Assembly (NCBI RefSeq): GCF_003345355.1
Contig: NZ_QQNB01000001.1
Span: 1,455,566-1,519,565 of the forward strand
Source of the DNA: Sphingomonas aracearum
GTDB lineage: Bacteria > Pseudomonadota > Alphaproteobacteria > Sphingomonadales > Sphingomonadaceae
Length of the DNA stretch: 64,000 bases
Direction of reading: 5' to 3'
In this document: positions 17,665 to 26,751 of the stretch, in pieces
Position numbering within the stretch: the stretch's first letter is position 1
Layout of the letters: each line of letters begins with the position of its first letter
The notes under the pieces: generated by a model
What the model was told of the DNA's origin: nothing
The model's input: the letters and a program-made list of their open reading frames with translations, nothing else
Database searches by the model: none
Position numbers and translations under genes: made by a program

Positions 17665-18219
17665 TCAACCTGCGTCATCGAACGCTGCCGATTCCTGCTC
17701 GGGCGAGCTTATCCTCTCCTGTTCGCGGGCCTGCTGCTTTCCCCCTCGCCTCGCAAGCGCCATCGCAACGGCACCGACCGCCACGATTGCGCCCGTCTTC
17801 AGCAGGAAACCCTTTCTGTTGTGCCGCCACTCGGCCCGAGCGCCCATTTCGCCAGGAACGTTCGGCACCTTGCCCCCTGCCAGATCCTGCGCGACGCCTT
17901 CCACCACGTTGATCCGGTCGGCGCCCATCAGCAAAAGCCAATGCCACCAGTCGGACTCGCTGCGGCGAAACGCATAGCGGCGGATCATGCCCGAAAGCCC
18001 CCGTGGCGGGGTGGACGTACCGAGCACGGCCGGCAGGCGATTGTGCTCGATCGATTGCAGGATCTCGACGTCCGGCTCTTGCAGCGGCGGACGCGACCAG
18101 GTCAGCCCGCGCCCATCCTGATCCTCGATGTGCCGCATCGGATAGGTGGGATCGTTCCTGGGGTCCGCATCGACGCCCCAGCCGGGGATCGCGGACGTAT
18201 CGACCAGCGCCTTCGTCAT
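17665..18219 (-). CDS. Hypothetical protein coupled to alcohol dehydrogenase
   Basis: 184 residues from the ATG at 18219, which follows GAGGAAC; a second in-frame ATG at 18240 would overlap the preceding gene. I do not recognise a named family. The N-terminal half is polar with a PRNDPTYPMRH segment, the middle has a Trp-rich patch (DWWHWLLLMGADR), and the C-terminus has one likely membrane helix (KTGAIVAVGAVAMALA). It starts 10 bases after the alcohol dehydrogenase stop codon, so the two are almost certainly co-transcribed and may act together. Confidence 0.7.
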   Translation of the reverse strand: MTKALVDTSAIPGWGVDADPRNDPTYPMRHIEDQDGRGLTWSRPPLQEPDVEILQSIEHNRLPAVLGTSTPPRGLSGMIRRYAFRRSESDWWHWLLLMGADRINVVEGVAQDLAGGKVPNVPGEMGARAEWRHNRKGFLLKTGAIVAVGAVAMALARRGGKQQAREQERISSPEQESAAFDDAG

Positions 18220-18229
18220 AGCAGGTTCC

Positions 18230-19378
18230 TCATGCGCCATGGGGCAGCAGCACCGGCTTGATGCAGCCGTCGAGCTTGGACGCGAAGATGTGGTAGGCGT
18301 CCGCCACGTCCGTCAGCGGCACGCGGTGGGTGATCATCGCCTTGGGGTTGATATGGCCGGCCCGGATATGGTCGATCAGGCGCGGCAGCAGGCGCTTGAC
18401 CGACGCCTGGTTGGCGCGGATCGTGATACCCTTGTTCACGACGTTGCCGATCGGGATCATGTTGCCGGTCGGCCCGTACACGCCGACCATCGAAACGATC
18501 CCGCCCTTCTTCACCGAATTGATCGCCCAGTGCAGCGCGATCGCGTTGCCCGCCTCCAGCTTCAACTTCGTGCCGAACAGCCATTGCAGCGCGTTGCCTG
18601 CGGCGTCCCCGCCCACCGCATCGATGCACACGTCCGCGCCGAGCGAGTCCGTCTGCTTCTTCAGGAACACGACCACATCGTCGATCTCGCGGAAGTTGTA
18701 GACCTCCGCCGGACCGAAACTGCGCGCGAACTCCAGCCGGTAGTCCAGATGGTCGATCACGATCACCCGGCCCGCGCCGAACAACCAGGCCGATCGCGCG
18801 GCCATCAGGCCGACGGGGCCGGCACCGAACACCACCACCGTATCGCCGGGCGTGATCCCGCCCATCTCGGCGGCCTGGTAGCCGGTCGGCACCACGTCGG
18901 TCAGCAGCACCGCGTCGTCGGGGTCCATCCAGTCCGGGATCACGGTTGGCCCGACATCGGCATAGGGTACGCGCACAAATTGCGCCTGCCCCCCGTCATA
19001 GCCGCCGGCCGTATGCGAATAACCGTAGATGCCACCCACCGCCGTCGCCTGCGCGTTGGATTCGTGGCAATTGCCGAACAGGCCCTGGCGGCAGAAATGG
19101 CATTTGCCGCAGGCGATGTTGAACGGCACCAGCACATGGTCGCCCGCCTTGAGGTTCCGCACGGCAGGGCCGACCTCCTCCACGATGCCGCAGAATTCGT
19201 GGCCGAACGTCATGCCCACCCGCGTGTCGGGCACCATGCCGTGATAGAGGTGAAGATCCGATCCGCAGATGCAGGACCGGGTCACCCGCACGATCGCGTC
19301 CTCGGGGTGCAGGATCTTCGGCATGGGCTTTTCATCCGCCCGGACGCGGTACGGTCCGCGATAATTCATTGCGAGCAT
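18230..19378 (-). CDS. Zinc-dependent alcohol dehydrogenase (formaldehyde-dehydrogenase-like)
   Basis: 382 residues from the ATG at 19378. The MDR fold is complete: catalytic zinc residues in CICGSDLHLYHG and GHEFCGIVEEVG, the structural-zinc Cys set in CGKCHFCRQGLFGNC, and the Rossmann motif VFGAGPVGLMAA. It resembles the long-loop zinc dehydrogenases related to glutathione-independent formaldehyde dehydrogenases and threonine-dehydrogenase-like enzymes. It probably oxidises an alcohol or aldehyde adduct with NAD(P). A hypothetical membrane-anchored protein follows within 10 bases. An extended upstream frame exists but has no family similarity, so it was excluded. Confidence 0.88.
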   Translation of the reverse strand: MLAMNYRGPYRVRADEKPMPKILHPEDAIVRVTRSCICGSDLHLYHGMVPDTRVGMTFGHEFCGIVEEVGPAVRNLKAGDHVLVPFNIACGKCHFCRQGLFGNCHESNAQATAVGGIYGYSHTAGGYDGGQAQFVRVPYADVGPTVIPDWMDPDDAVLLTDVVPTGYQAAEMGGITPGDTVVVFGAGPVGLMAARSAWLFGAGRVIVIDHLDYRLEFARSFGPAEVYNFREIDDVVVFLKKQTDSLGADVCIDAVGGDAAGNALQWLFGTKLKLEAGNAIALHWAINSVKKGGIVSMVGVYGPTGNMIPIGNVVNKGITIRANQASVKRLLPRLIDHIRAGHINPKAMITHRVPLTDVADAYHIFASKLDGCIKPVLLPHGA

Positions 19379-19463
19379 AGGCGGCGCCTCGTGTTGCGAA
19401 CGACAAAGGATGCGTCTGAAGGGAAGCCGACGCGGCGGGCGAAGTTCCCCGCCTTGCTCTGGA

Positions 19464-21389
19464 TCAGGCGATTTCCGGTCGCGCTGCATCGCCAAGCGGC
19501 TGGAGGATCGCGTCGAGCCGGCGCGCCGGCCCACCGGCGATCGCCTCCAGATGAGGAAAGCGGAGACCCCGGTCATACGCGATGCGCGCCGAGCGTACCG
19601 ATCTTCCCCGCTGAACGGTGAGCGCGATGTCCTCCCCCCTGCGGTCACGCACGGCCTGTTGCAGCGCATCGGGCGAGAACTGGCGATCTTCCACGGAGAG
19701 GATCCGCGCACCGGCAGTGAGCCGTGCCTCGAACGCCGGGCCGCCCCAGAGCACGTCGGAAAGCGTGCCGTCCCTGCCTGTCATCAGGCCGAGCGAATGG
19801 GTGAGATCGAGCTGTCCGGAAAGGCCGTCCATGGCCGCCTGAAAGGAATTGGGCGTGTCCTTGTAGACCAGCCGGTAGCCGCCGCGCTCCAGTCCGCTGA
19901 GCGGCGCGCGCTCGTGGGTTTCGGTCAGTTGCTCCTCGAAGAAGCGCTGCCAGTCATGGGGCACGATCCGGTCCAGCGTCTGCACCACATCGGCAAAGAC
20001 GTATGTGTCCGTTGCCCAGCTGCCGTCCTGCGAACCGAAAAAGGCACGCGCGAAGTCATCGAGCGAGCGGGTTTCTCCCGACAGCTCGCGCAGCAATGTG
20101 TCCACTTCCAGCCACATCAGCGAGCCTTCGGAATAGTAATCCTCGCTGCGCTGCCAGCTCGGCCACGGCAAGGGAGCGCGCGCAGCGATGATCGGATCGC
20201 GGGTGGTGTCGATGGTCGGGCGCCATCGACTACCCGGCCGCACATCGTAGCGCGCCGCATTGACCGCCAGCGCGCCAAGCCCCTGCTCCAGCGTCCACAG
20301 GCCGGAGCGTACCGCGAGCACCCGGCTCCAATACTGGGTCTGTCCTTCGTAGACCCACATGAGGCTGTTGCGGATCGGTTTCTCGAAACACGGGGACCAA
20401 CTATCCGCACCGCGCCGGTGCTTGCCGTTCCAGCTGTGCACATATTCGTGCGGGATCGTGTCACGCCGGGGAAATGTGTTGTCCCAGTTGGTGAAATAGC
20501 CGGGCAGGCTGATCGCCTCGAACGAGCGGTGGTGCTCGATCCCATTGCTGGTGAGATCGTCGCTCAGCGCCAGGAGCATCTCGAAACGGTCGAAATGCCG
20601 CGACCGGAACAGGCGGTCCGCCTGCACCACCATCTCGGCATGCGCCCTTATCTGCTCGGGCGTCGCCTTCAGCAGATGCGGCTCGTCGCCGGCGATGTTG
20701 AGGAACACCTGATCGTCAAGCGCAACGCGCCGGAGGTGGCGTCCCGCCAGCACGGGCGAGTCCACCAGAACGTCGAGCGGCAGCGGGCGGAACCGCCACT
20801 CCGCCCCGTCCTGCCGCTCCAGTTCCAACGCGCTGGCCAGCGTCCACCCCCGAGGAAGGGTGAGAACCGGCTCCACCGCGATCTGCCGCGAATAATGACC
20901 GGCCGGATAGAGTACCACCGTGTTCCACGGCAGACAGAGCAGGTCTTCCGTGCACAGCACGCGGCCCTGCGCCGGGTCGGTCGGCGAGAGGAACTGAAAT
21001 CGCGCCTCGATCTCGCGAACGCCCCCCGGCACGTCGATCCGGAAGGCGTTCACCGTCACCGGGTCGCGCTTCCAGGTCAGCACCTCCTCGCCCGCATGGA
21101 CCGACAGGCCGGCGAACAGTTCGATCGGTGCCTGCGGCGCGTGAAAGCCCGGCAGCCATTTCGGGTAAAGCAACAACAGCGGACCGGGCTCATGCACCGG
21201 AATGACCTCCCGCACCGAGAAGATGCGGCGCTGCACGTCCGTCGCATCCACGCGGAGCCGGAGGACACCCGGATAGGGTTCGTCGCGGGGTTCCGGAACC
21301 GAAGGCGGCTGCGGCAGCGGCTGCGCGGGGTCGATCGTATCGCCACGCTCGATCAGCAGCGCTTCCGCCGGATCCTCCTGCCCGATCAC
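19464..21389 (-). CDS. M61 family glycyl-aminopeptidase-like metalloprotease with PDZ domain
   Basis: 641 residues from a GTG that overlaps the upstream stop (GTGA). The zinc motif HEYVH lies at about 314-318, followed by SWNGK, and the third ligand should be the Glu in MWVYEGQTQYW, as in M61 peptidases. A diverged PDZ-like region lies near the C-terminus (LSDVLWGGPAFEARLTAG then ILSVEDRQF). The N-terminal part is the usual M61 beta domain (YPKWLPGFHAPQ). No signal peptide is visible with this start, so its location is unclear; most M61 proteins are exported. Translational coupling to the GH1 fusion gene is unusual and suggests a joint process. Confidence 0.85.
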   Translation of the reverse strand: MIGQEDPAEALLIERGDTIDPAQPLPQPPSVPEPRDEPYPGVLRLRVDATDVQRRIFSVREVIPVHEPGPLLLLYPKWLPGFHAPQAPIELFAGLSVHAGEEVLTWKRDPVTVNAFRIDVPGGVREIEARFQFLSPTDPAQGRVLCTEDLLCLPWNTVVLYPAGHYSRQIAVEPVLTLPRGWTLASALELERQDGAEWRFRPLPLDVLVDSPVLAGRHLRRVALDDQVFLNIAGDEPHLLKATPEQIRAHAEMVVQADRLFRSRHFDRFEMLLALSDDLTSNGIEHHRSFEAISLPGYFTNWDNTFPRRDTIPHEYVHSWNGKHRRGADSWSPCFEKPIRNSLMWVYEGQTQYWSRVLAVRSGLWTLEQGLGALAVNAARYDVRPGSRWRPTIDTTRDPIIAARAPLPWPSWQRSEDYYSEGSLMWLEVDTLLRELSGETRSLDDFARAFFGSQDGSWATDTYVFADVVQTLDRIVPHDWQRFFEEQLTETHERAPLSGLERGGYRLVYKDTPNSFQAAMDGLSGQLDLTHSLGLMTGRDGTLSDVLWGGPAFEARLTAGARILSVEDRQFSPDALQQAVRDRRGEDIALTVQRGRSVRSARIAYDRGLRFPHLEAIAGGPARRLDAILQPLGDAARPEIA

Positions 21390-23422
21390 TCGGCTGCCTC
21401 CAGCAGTGGGTCGGCGGTGGGCACGTCCCGTCGGCTGCGGCGGTCGCGCACGAAACACTCCAGCATCGTAGGGAGACAGGGCAGGTAGGAGACCGAGGCG
21501 CGCGGCATCACCATGCCGGACGCCTCCCCGCCGATCGCCAGCACCTGCATCGGTGGATGCCCCGCCACGTCCGCGATGGCGCGGGCGATGTCCGCTTCCG
21601 TCCAGCCCGGCTCGGGAAGAAAGGATACGGGCCCGCGATGTCCATCGAGCAGGAGGTCGAGAACGCCGTGCACCAGCGACGGGATATAGGTCTCGCGCCA
21701 CTCCCCTCGCCCGTCCGCCAACACCTGTTTGCCCTCGTCCAGCGCATCGAGGAGTTCGCCGCAGCGGCTTGGCCCGTCCGCATCGAACAGCGGACCCGTC
21801 CATACGGTGAGCCAGTCGCCGTGCGGATCGTGCGCCGCACCTTCCGGTTCCACTGTGCGGATCACTGCGCCGCAAACCGAAGACCCGGATTTCACGGCCC
21901 ATTCCGGCATGCCTTCGTCCAGGCGCGCGTCGAAGATCGCCCATGGCTGCTCCAGCCGCGAGGTATCCCACGCGCCAGCCTCCACGATCTTGTGTCGCAA
22001 CCCCCGCGCCTGCGCTGCGTCGGCGGCGGCCTCCGTCAGCGCGGGATCTCCTGCGATGATGGCAAGCGCCGGCAAACGGTCCGCGCCCTCGCCCGGGCCG
22101 CTCGGGCTGCATCGCTCCCCGTGCCACCAGCCGCGCACATGGAAGGCCGGACCCGAGGGGCGCCGCCCTGCGGCGAGGTCCTTCAGCACCGTGGCAAGGA
22201 AGGTCGGCCGCGGCGTTCCTCCCCGCACGTCGAACACGCCGGGCTCGTAGTGGCCGGTCGGGTTCATCACCATGCGGTTCCAGTCATAGCTGCCCAGAAG
22301 CGACCAGGCGGTCACGGCGCGCACATCGATGCCGCGCCGCCGGAGCGCCTCGGCTGTGTCCCAGACGTCGACGAACCAGCGGACCTGTTCGTCGCGGGTC
22401 GATCCGTTGTGGCACTCCGTCACCGCGATCGGAAGTCGGTACCGGTCCCATGCCTGTTCCAGCAGACCGGAAAGCCCGATCGCGCGGTCGGGCGCATGAT
22501 GCGCGGCATCGACGTCGACCAGGCTCACCCCGCCGCAATCGTGAACGCCCCGGTCCGCATAACCCCGCCCGCCATGTCGATCGACGCGGTGGTCCAGCAG
22601 CCGTTCGCTGGACAGGTAATGGTTGATCCCGATGAGGTCCGGAGGACAGGGATCGTCCGCAATCCGGTGCAGCCGGTCGCCAAGGCCGAACTGTGCAAGC
22701 CGCGTCCACAGGGGATGGCCCGGCACCACGGTGCCGCACAGCAAATCCCAGCCCATCCAGCGGCGCTCGTTCTGGGAATCCGCTTCGGCCTGAAGCGGCG
22801 GTGTAGCGTGGCAGAAGCCGAGATCGTCCGTCTGGATCAAGCGGGCGGCGGGGTTGACCCGGCGTATCGCGCCCATGGCGAGCCGCGTCGCGTCGATCTC
22901 GTTCAACAGCGCGTGCCAGAACGCGCGTTCGTCGCGCTGATGCGGGTACCAGAAGCCGTAGAGCGCGCTGAACCGGGCGGTCGTCAGCGGTTCGTTGACC
23001 GGCGTATATTCCTCCACCCACGGGTAGCGGGCTGCCACCGCGGAGGCGTGGCGGGCCAGCCCGGCAGCGAAGTTGTCGTCGAGGAGGGACGTATAATGCG
23101 GGCCGCTGCCGTGGTGACAGAGGGTCACGACCGGCTGCATCTTCAAACGCCGGATCTCGGCAAGCCGCGCGTCCGTCCACGCGAAGTCGCGCAGTTCGGG
23201 CCGGTCGGGCGAAATCCGCTCCCACAAGGCCGGATAGCGCAGGGTGGTGATGCCGATCCCGGCGAAGAGCTCCAGGTCCTCGATCCGGTCTTCATGGCCG
23301 GTACGGATCGTCTGATCGAACCAGGCGTCATGGACGCGGTTCACCGTGCACTCATGCCCTCCCCACAGCTCCAAGGGTGCGTTCAAGTGCGTTGGCCAGG
23401 AACCGGCCACACGGTGCGACAA
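21386..23422 (-). CDS. GH1-like glycosidase fused to RmlD-like C-terminal domain
   Basis: 678 residues, well above a single GH1 domain. The first 400 or so residues follow GH1: LELWGGHECTVNRV, the acid/base in YTPVNEPLTT, a LIGINHYLSSER segment and the nucleophile in AVTECHNGS. Several residues around these sites differ from classical beta-glucosidases. The C-terminal 250 residues resemble a nucleotide-sugar reductase (RmlD/SDR-like) fold, but the Gly-rich nucleotide loop is poor (LAIIAGDPALTEAAADAA), so that part may be non-catalytic. No signal peptide is seen. The M61 peptidase gene starts inside its stop codon, and a Crp/Fnr regulator is divergent. The substrate is unknown. Confidence 0.78.
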   Translation of the reverse strand: MSHRVAGSWPTHLNAPLELWGGHECTVNRVHDAWFDQTIRTGHEDRIEDLELFAGIGITTLRYPALWERISPDRPELRDFAWTDARLAEIRRLKMQPVVTLCHHGSGPHYTSLLDDNFAAGLARHASAVAARYPWVEEYTPVNEPLTTARFSALYGFWYPHQRDERAFWHALLNEIDATRLAMGAIRRVNPAARLIQTDDLGFCHATPPLQAEADSQNERRWMGWDLLCGTVVPGHPLWTRLAQFGLGDRLHRIADDPCPPDLIGINHYLSSERLLDHRVDRHGGRGYADRGVHDCGGVSLVDVDAAHHAPDRAIGLSGLLEQAWDRYRLPIAVTECHNGSTRDEQVRWFVDVWDTAEALRRRGIDVRAVTAWSLLGSYDWNRMVMNPTGHYEPGVFDVRGGTPRPTFLATVLKDLAAGRRPSGPAFHVRGWWHGERCSPSGPGEGADRLPALAIIAGDPALTEAAADAAQARGLRHKIVEAGAWDTSRLEQPWAIFDARLDEGMPEWAVKSGSSVCGAVIRTVEPEGAAHDPHGDWLTVWTGPLFDADGPSRCGELLDALDEGKQVLADGRGEWRETYIPSLVHGVLDLLLDGHRGPVSFLPEPGWTEADIARAIADVAGHPPMQVLAIGGEASGMVMPRASVSYLPCLPTMLECFVRDRRSRRDVPTADPLLEAAE

Positions 23423-23492
23423 TGCTGCTCTCCCGAAGCTTTACCGGTAATCGCCGCGCAAAGGCCAAGGTTGCACCTGCAACGGGTGGCTG

Positions 23493-23504
23493 AACCTGGG
23501 TTAA
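23493..23504. promoter_or_regulatory. Inverted repeat AACCTGGGTTAA, site 1
   Basis: Lies in the divergent promoter region between the GH1 fusion gene and the Crp/Fnr regulator. It matches site 2 at 11 of 12 bases, and the two begin 53 bases apart, about five helical turns. Confidence 0.45.
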
Positions 23505-23545
23505 AGCGATTCCGGTCTCCCGCGGCGCCGTGCGCTGCCGCGATA

Positions 23546-23557
23546 AACCTAGGTTAA
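23546..23557. promoter_or_regulatory. Inverted repeat AACCTAGGTTAA, site 2
   Basis: Contains the perfect palindrome AACCTAGGTT, 99 bases before the regulator start. Together with site 1 it could be the operator pair of the neighbouring Crp/Fnr protein. This is inference from symmetry and position. Confidence 0.45.
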
Positions 23558-23655
23558 GACGAGCCGGATCGAACCTTCGTGGCGGCGCGTTGGTTCGGGA
23601 TGCAGCTCCCCTATCCTGTTTCCTCGCCCCGACTCATCAAGCGGGGGGCCGCCCG

Positions 23656-24393
23656 ATGATCGAGCGTCACCTTGCCAAGCTGCGGGCCCGTGCGACCGTG
23701 TCCGCGGAAGAGGAAGCCGCCATTCGGTCCTCGCTGGGCGAGATCCGCGAGTTCGCCGCCGATGAAGTCGTCGTCCCGGCACTGAAGGTGCAGGACCACA
23801 GCACGATGTTGCTGGACGGGTTCATGTGCCGGTTCAAGGACCTGCGCAACGGAAAGCGGCAGATCACCGAACTGCACGTTGCGGGCGATTTCGCCGACCT
23901 GCACAGCTTCACGCTGAAATATCTGGATCACGACGTGATCGCTCTCACGCCATGCCGCGCCGCCCTGGTCCCCCACGCGAATCTGCGCCGGATCACCGAG
24001 CAATTCCCTCATCTCACCCGCTTGTACTGGTTCAGCACCAACCTCGACGCGGCGATCCATCGCGAATGGGAACTCTCGCTGGGGCAGCGCACGGCGCGGG
24101 CCCGCCTGGCGGCGCTGTTCAGCGAGTTGCAGATCCGATTGCAGATCGTCGGACTGGCTAGCGACACGAGCTTCGACCTGCCGTTGACGCAAACGGATAT
24201 TGCCGAATGCATGGGGCTGACGAACGTGCATGTGAACCGCACCCTGCGCAATCTGAAGGAAGATCGTCTGGTTGAGTTCGAGGGGCGACGATTGACGATA
24301 CTGAACAAGGCCGAGCTCTGGCGCGCCGGCGATTTCGACCCGCGCTACCTTTACCTGGACGGAAACGGAACGGCGCCGTCGCTCGGACCGTGA
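23656..24393 (+). CDS. Crp/Fnr family transcriptional regulator
   Basis: 245 residues from the ATG at 23656. The N-terminal cyclic-nucleotide-like beta-roll spans about residues 20-120 (LLDGFMCRFKDLRNGKRQITELHVAGDFAD). It lacks the Cys set of oxygen-sensing FNR proteins and the exact cAMP-binding residues of CRP. The C-terminal winged helix reads LTQTDIAECMGLTNVHVNRT then LRNLKEDRLVEFEGRRLTI. It is divergent from the GH1/M61 pair and probably regulates it. The downstream interval 24394-24729 holds no gene I can support. Confidence 0.88.
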   Translation: MIERHLAKLRARATVSAEEEAAIRSSLGEIREFAADEVVVPALKVQDHSTMLLDGFMCRFKDLRNGKRQITELHVAGDFADLHSFTLKYLDHDVIALTPCRAALVPHANLRRITEQFPHLTRLYWFSTNLDAAIHREWELSLGQRTARARLAALFSELQIRLQIVGLASDTSFDLPLTQTDIAECMGLTNVHVNRTLRNLKEDRLVEFEGRRLTILNKAELWRAGDFDPRYLYLDGNGTAPSLGP

Positions 24394-24729
24394 ACGCGCA
24401 TCAGATTATGGCAACCCGAGCAGCCAACCCGCTCCTGGCGGTGAACCCCTGAAATCCCGGACGGCGGTTGCGCTTGCTGAGAAGGGCGCGCCGCTGATTG
24501 TGTGCGGGCAGATAAAGGCGCAGTCGCCGCACTTCCCTGGCATACGTTGGCGATCTGGTCCGTCGATCGACACGTCGCGCAGGTGACGCTTGCTTTCCGC
24601 CTGCTTTCCTGCGCGAAGTCGGGCGGCGCGTCACGCCGGCTGACGGATCGGCAGTCCTCTTCCTCCGATCAGCGACGCAGGTTTGACGACCGTGATCGCA
24701 GCGCTATTCAGCCGGAGTGATCGGGGGGA

Positions 24730-25806
24730 ATGATGGCGGCTGACCGCAAGATCCGGGAGACGAAGTCGATCCGCGGCGGAGAGCGCCCGGCCACGATCAA
24801 GGACGTCGCGCTGGAAGCGGGCGTGTCGGTGTCCAGCGTCAGCCGCGCTTTGAACGGTGGCGCCAACACAAGCTCCGGGGCTCTGGATCGGATCCTTCGT
24901 GCCGCCAAGAAACTCGGCTTCGAGCCGAACCCGGCCGCGCAGACGCTGCGATCGCGCCCGACCAAGACCGTCGGCTGCATCCTTTCCGACATCTCGAACC
25001 CCATTTTCGCCGCGATCATCAATGCGGCCGAGGAGGAGTTGCAGGCAGCGGACTATCAGATGATGATCGGATCGACCCGGCACGATCCGCACCGGGAACT
25101 ATCCTTCCTGTCCGCCCTGCGCCGACGTCGCCCCGATGGTCTGCTGATCATGGCCGGCGAGGACAGCCATGCCGAAGTGGTCGACATGCTGAATGCCTTC
25201 GGTGCGGCGCGGGTGTGTATCGACCGCGTCCTGCCGGGCGTACCGACCGTCCGCGCGGATCACCGCAGCGGCGCGGTTCACGCGACGAGCTATCTGATCG
25301 GGCTGGGCCATACGCGCATCGCTCTGCTCATGTCGAGCAAGACCCTGCTGCCCGGGTCCGAGCGCCTGGCCGGATACGAGGAAGCGCATCGGGCCGCCGG
25401 GATCGCCGTCGACGAACGGCTGGTGCGCCCGCACCAGATCGCCTCGCACTTCGCGTTTAGCGAGTTCCGCCAGCTGCTGAGCATGGACGATCCCCCAACG
25501 GCGGTGATCACGCTGGGAACGCGCATGCTGGCCGGCGTGCTGCAAGCGATCAACAGCGCGGGGCTGCGTATCCCGGACGACATTTCGGTCGTCAGCGTGG
25601 GCGAAACCGACCTTGCCTGTTATGCCACGCCGGCAATCAGCACCCTGACCTGGGACTATGCGGAACTGGGCAGGGTGGGCGCCAGGATGCTGATCGACAC
25701 GCTGGCCGGCGGCGCACCGCAGACCAACGTCGTCTTGCCGACCCAGTTCATCACTCGCGCTTCCTGCGCCCCGCCCCGTCCGGCAGCGACACGCCGCGCC
25801 GGCTGA
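24730..25806 (+). CDS. LacI family transcriptional regulator
   Basis: 358 residues; ATG at 24730 or the next codon 24733, both after a GGGGGG run. The LacI helix-turn-helix is clear: TIKDVALEAGVSVSSVSRAL, then the hinge region, then VGCILSDISNPIFAAIINAA opening the periplasmic-binding-protein-like sensor domain. The end of the protein keeps family segments such as RIPDDISVVSVGETDLACY and WDYAELGRVGARML. Such proteins normally bind symmetric operators of the form TGGAAACGTTTCCA. Exactly that sequence lies before the SDR gene at 27564, with variants in the 30.8-30.9 kb promoter region. It is therefore the likely regulator of the porin/transporter/hydrolase locus. Confidence 0.92.
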   Translation: MMAADRKIRETKSIRGGERPATIKDVALEAGVSVSSVSRALNGGANTSSGALDRILRAAKKLGFEPNPAAQTLRSRPTKTVGCILSDISNPIFAAIINAAEEELQAADYQMMIGSTRHDPHRELSFLSALRRRRPDGLLIMAGEDSHAEVVDMLNAFGAARVCIDRVLPGVPTVRADHRSGAVHATSYLIGLGHTRIALLMSSKTLLPGSERLAGYEEAHRAAGIAVDERLVRPHQIASHFAFSEFRQLLSMDDPPTAVITLGTRMLAGVLQAINSAGLRIPDDISVVSVGETDLACYATPAISTLTWDYAELGRVGARMLIDTLAGGAPQTNVVLPTQFITRASCAPPRPAATRRAG

Positions 25807-25852
25807 AGGGCCGGAAAGACGCGCGCGCCGCCCGAACGGAGTGTCGCTGCCC

Positions 25853-26674
25853 CTATATCCGAACGAAGCGGAAGCGATCGCCCGCCCGCTCGATTCTCCC
25901 GAAGCTCGGCGCGTGCGCACCCGCCAGCGTCCAACCCCCGTCCGATGCAGCCTCCAGCAGCGAGCGCCGCGAGGCGATACCCTGCGCCATGTCGACGTCG
26001 AACACCGCGCCGATCATGGGGTCGTTCGATTGCGCATCGACCAGGTGCATCGCATCGCCGATGAAGATCAGCGTTTCGCCGTTCCAGTCCAGCCGGAAGC
26101 CGGTATGCGCCGGCGTATGACCGGGCAGCGGATAAGGTGACATGCCGGCCGGAAAGCGGGCCTGGTCAAAGGCATGAACGCGGCCGGGATAGGCGTTCAG
26201 GACGGTTTCGGCCACTTTCCACCCGTTCCGCCGCGCTTCGGGACGAGAATCGCGCTCGGCGATGTCGGTGTAGAATTCCAGCTCGCGGCCGGCGAAATAG
26301 ACCTGCGCGCGCGGGAAATAGGCTTCCCCCTTCTCGACCAGGCCGAGCGCATGATCGAAATGCATGTGCGTGACGTAGATCTCGTCGATGTCGCCGGGCG
26401 CGATCCCGGCATCCGTCAGCGACCTGCGGGCCACGCCCAGCGTCGGGTTCGTTTCCGTTCCCGTTCCGGCGTCAACCAGGATCAGCTTGTCGGGCGTCCG
26501 GACCGCAAAATGGTAGACGGGGATCTCGTAGGTCGGGCCGCCCCAGTCGGCGCGCATCCGCTCGGTCGCTTCCGCGCCATCGGCGTGGAGCAGCGTTTCG
26601 GTGGAGGCCGAGAAATCCCCGTCGAACAGCGGAATGATTTCGAACGGCCCAAAGGTCTGGGTCTTGTACGCCAT
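25853..26674 (-). CDS. MBL-fold metallo-hydrolase (secreted-lactonase-like group)
   Basis: 273 residues from an ATG with AAGGAGA seven bases upstream. The metal motif is THMHFDHALG, with further ligand positions in LPGHTPAHTGF and FIGDAMH. It belongs to the MBL branch that includes lactonases and quorum-quenching enzymes, so hydrolysis of a lactone is plausible. No signal peptide is visible, so it is probably cytoplasmic. It lies 77 bases downstream of the SDR gene on the same strand; an SDR that oxidises a sugar to a lactone followed by a lactonase would make chemical sense. Confidence 0.88.
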   Translation of the reverse strand: MAYKTQTFGPFEIIPLFDGDFSASTETLLHADGAEATERMRADWGGPTYEIPVYHFAVRTPDKLILVDAGTGTETNPTLGVARRSLTDAGIAPGDIDEIYVTHMHFDHALGLVEKGEAYFPRAQVYFAGRELEFYTDIAERDSRPEARRNGWKVAETVLNAYPGRVHAFDQARFPAGMSPYPLPGHTPAHTGFRLDWNGETLIFIGDAMHLVDAQSNDPMIGAVFDVDMAQGIASRRSLLEAASDGGWTLAGAHAPSFGRIERAGDRFRFVRI

Positions 26675-26751
26675 CGCGTATCTCCTTTGCTGGGGTGCGA
26701 AAGAGCCTGCCGATCGGCCACAAGGGGCCGGCAGCGACAGGCCGTCCGCGA

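Noticed and set aside
21390..22127. Longer N-terminus for the M61 peptidase
   Set aside because: That part is the GH1 fusion gene read in a different frame; the GTG overlapping the stop matches the family start.
24394..24729. Possible small genes between the Crp/Fnr and LacI genes
   Set aside because: Short open frames on both strands have no ribosome sites, no family resemblance and biased composition.
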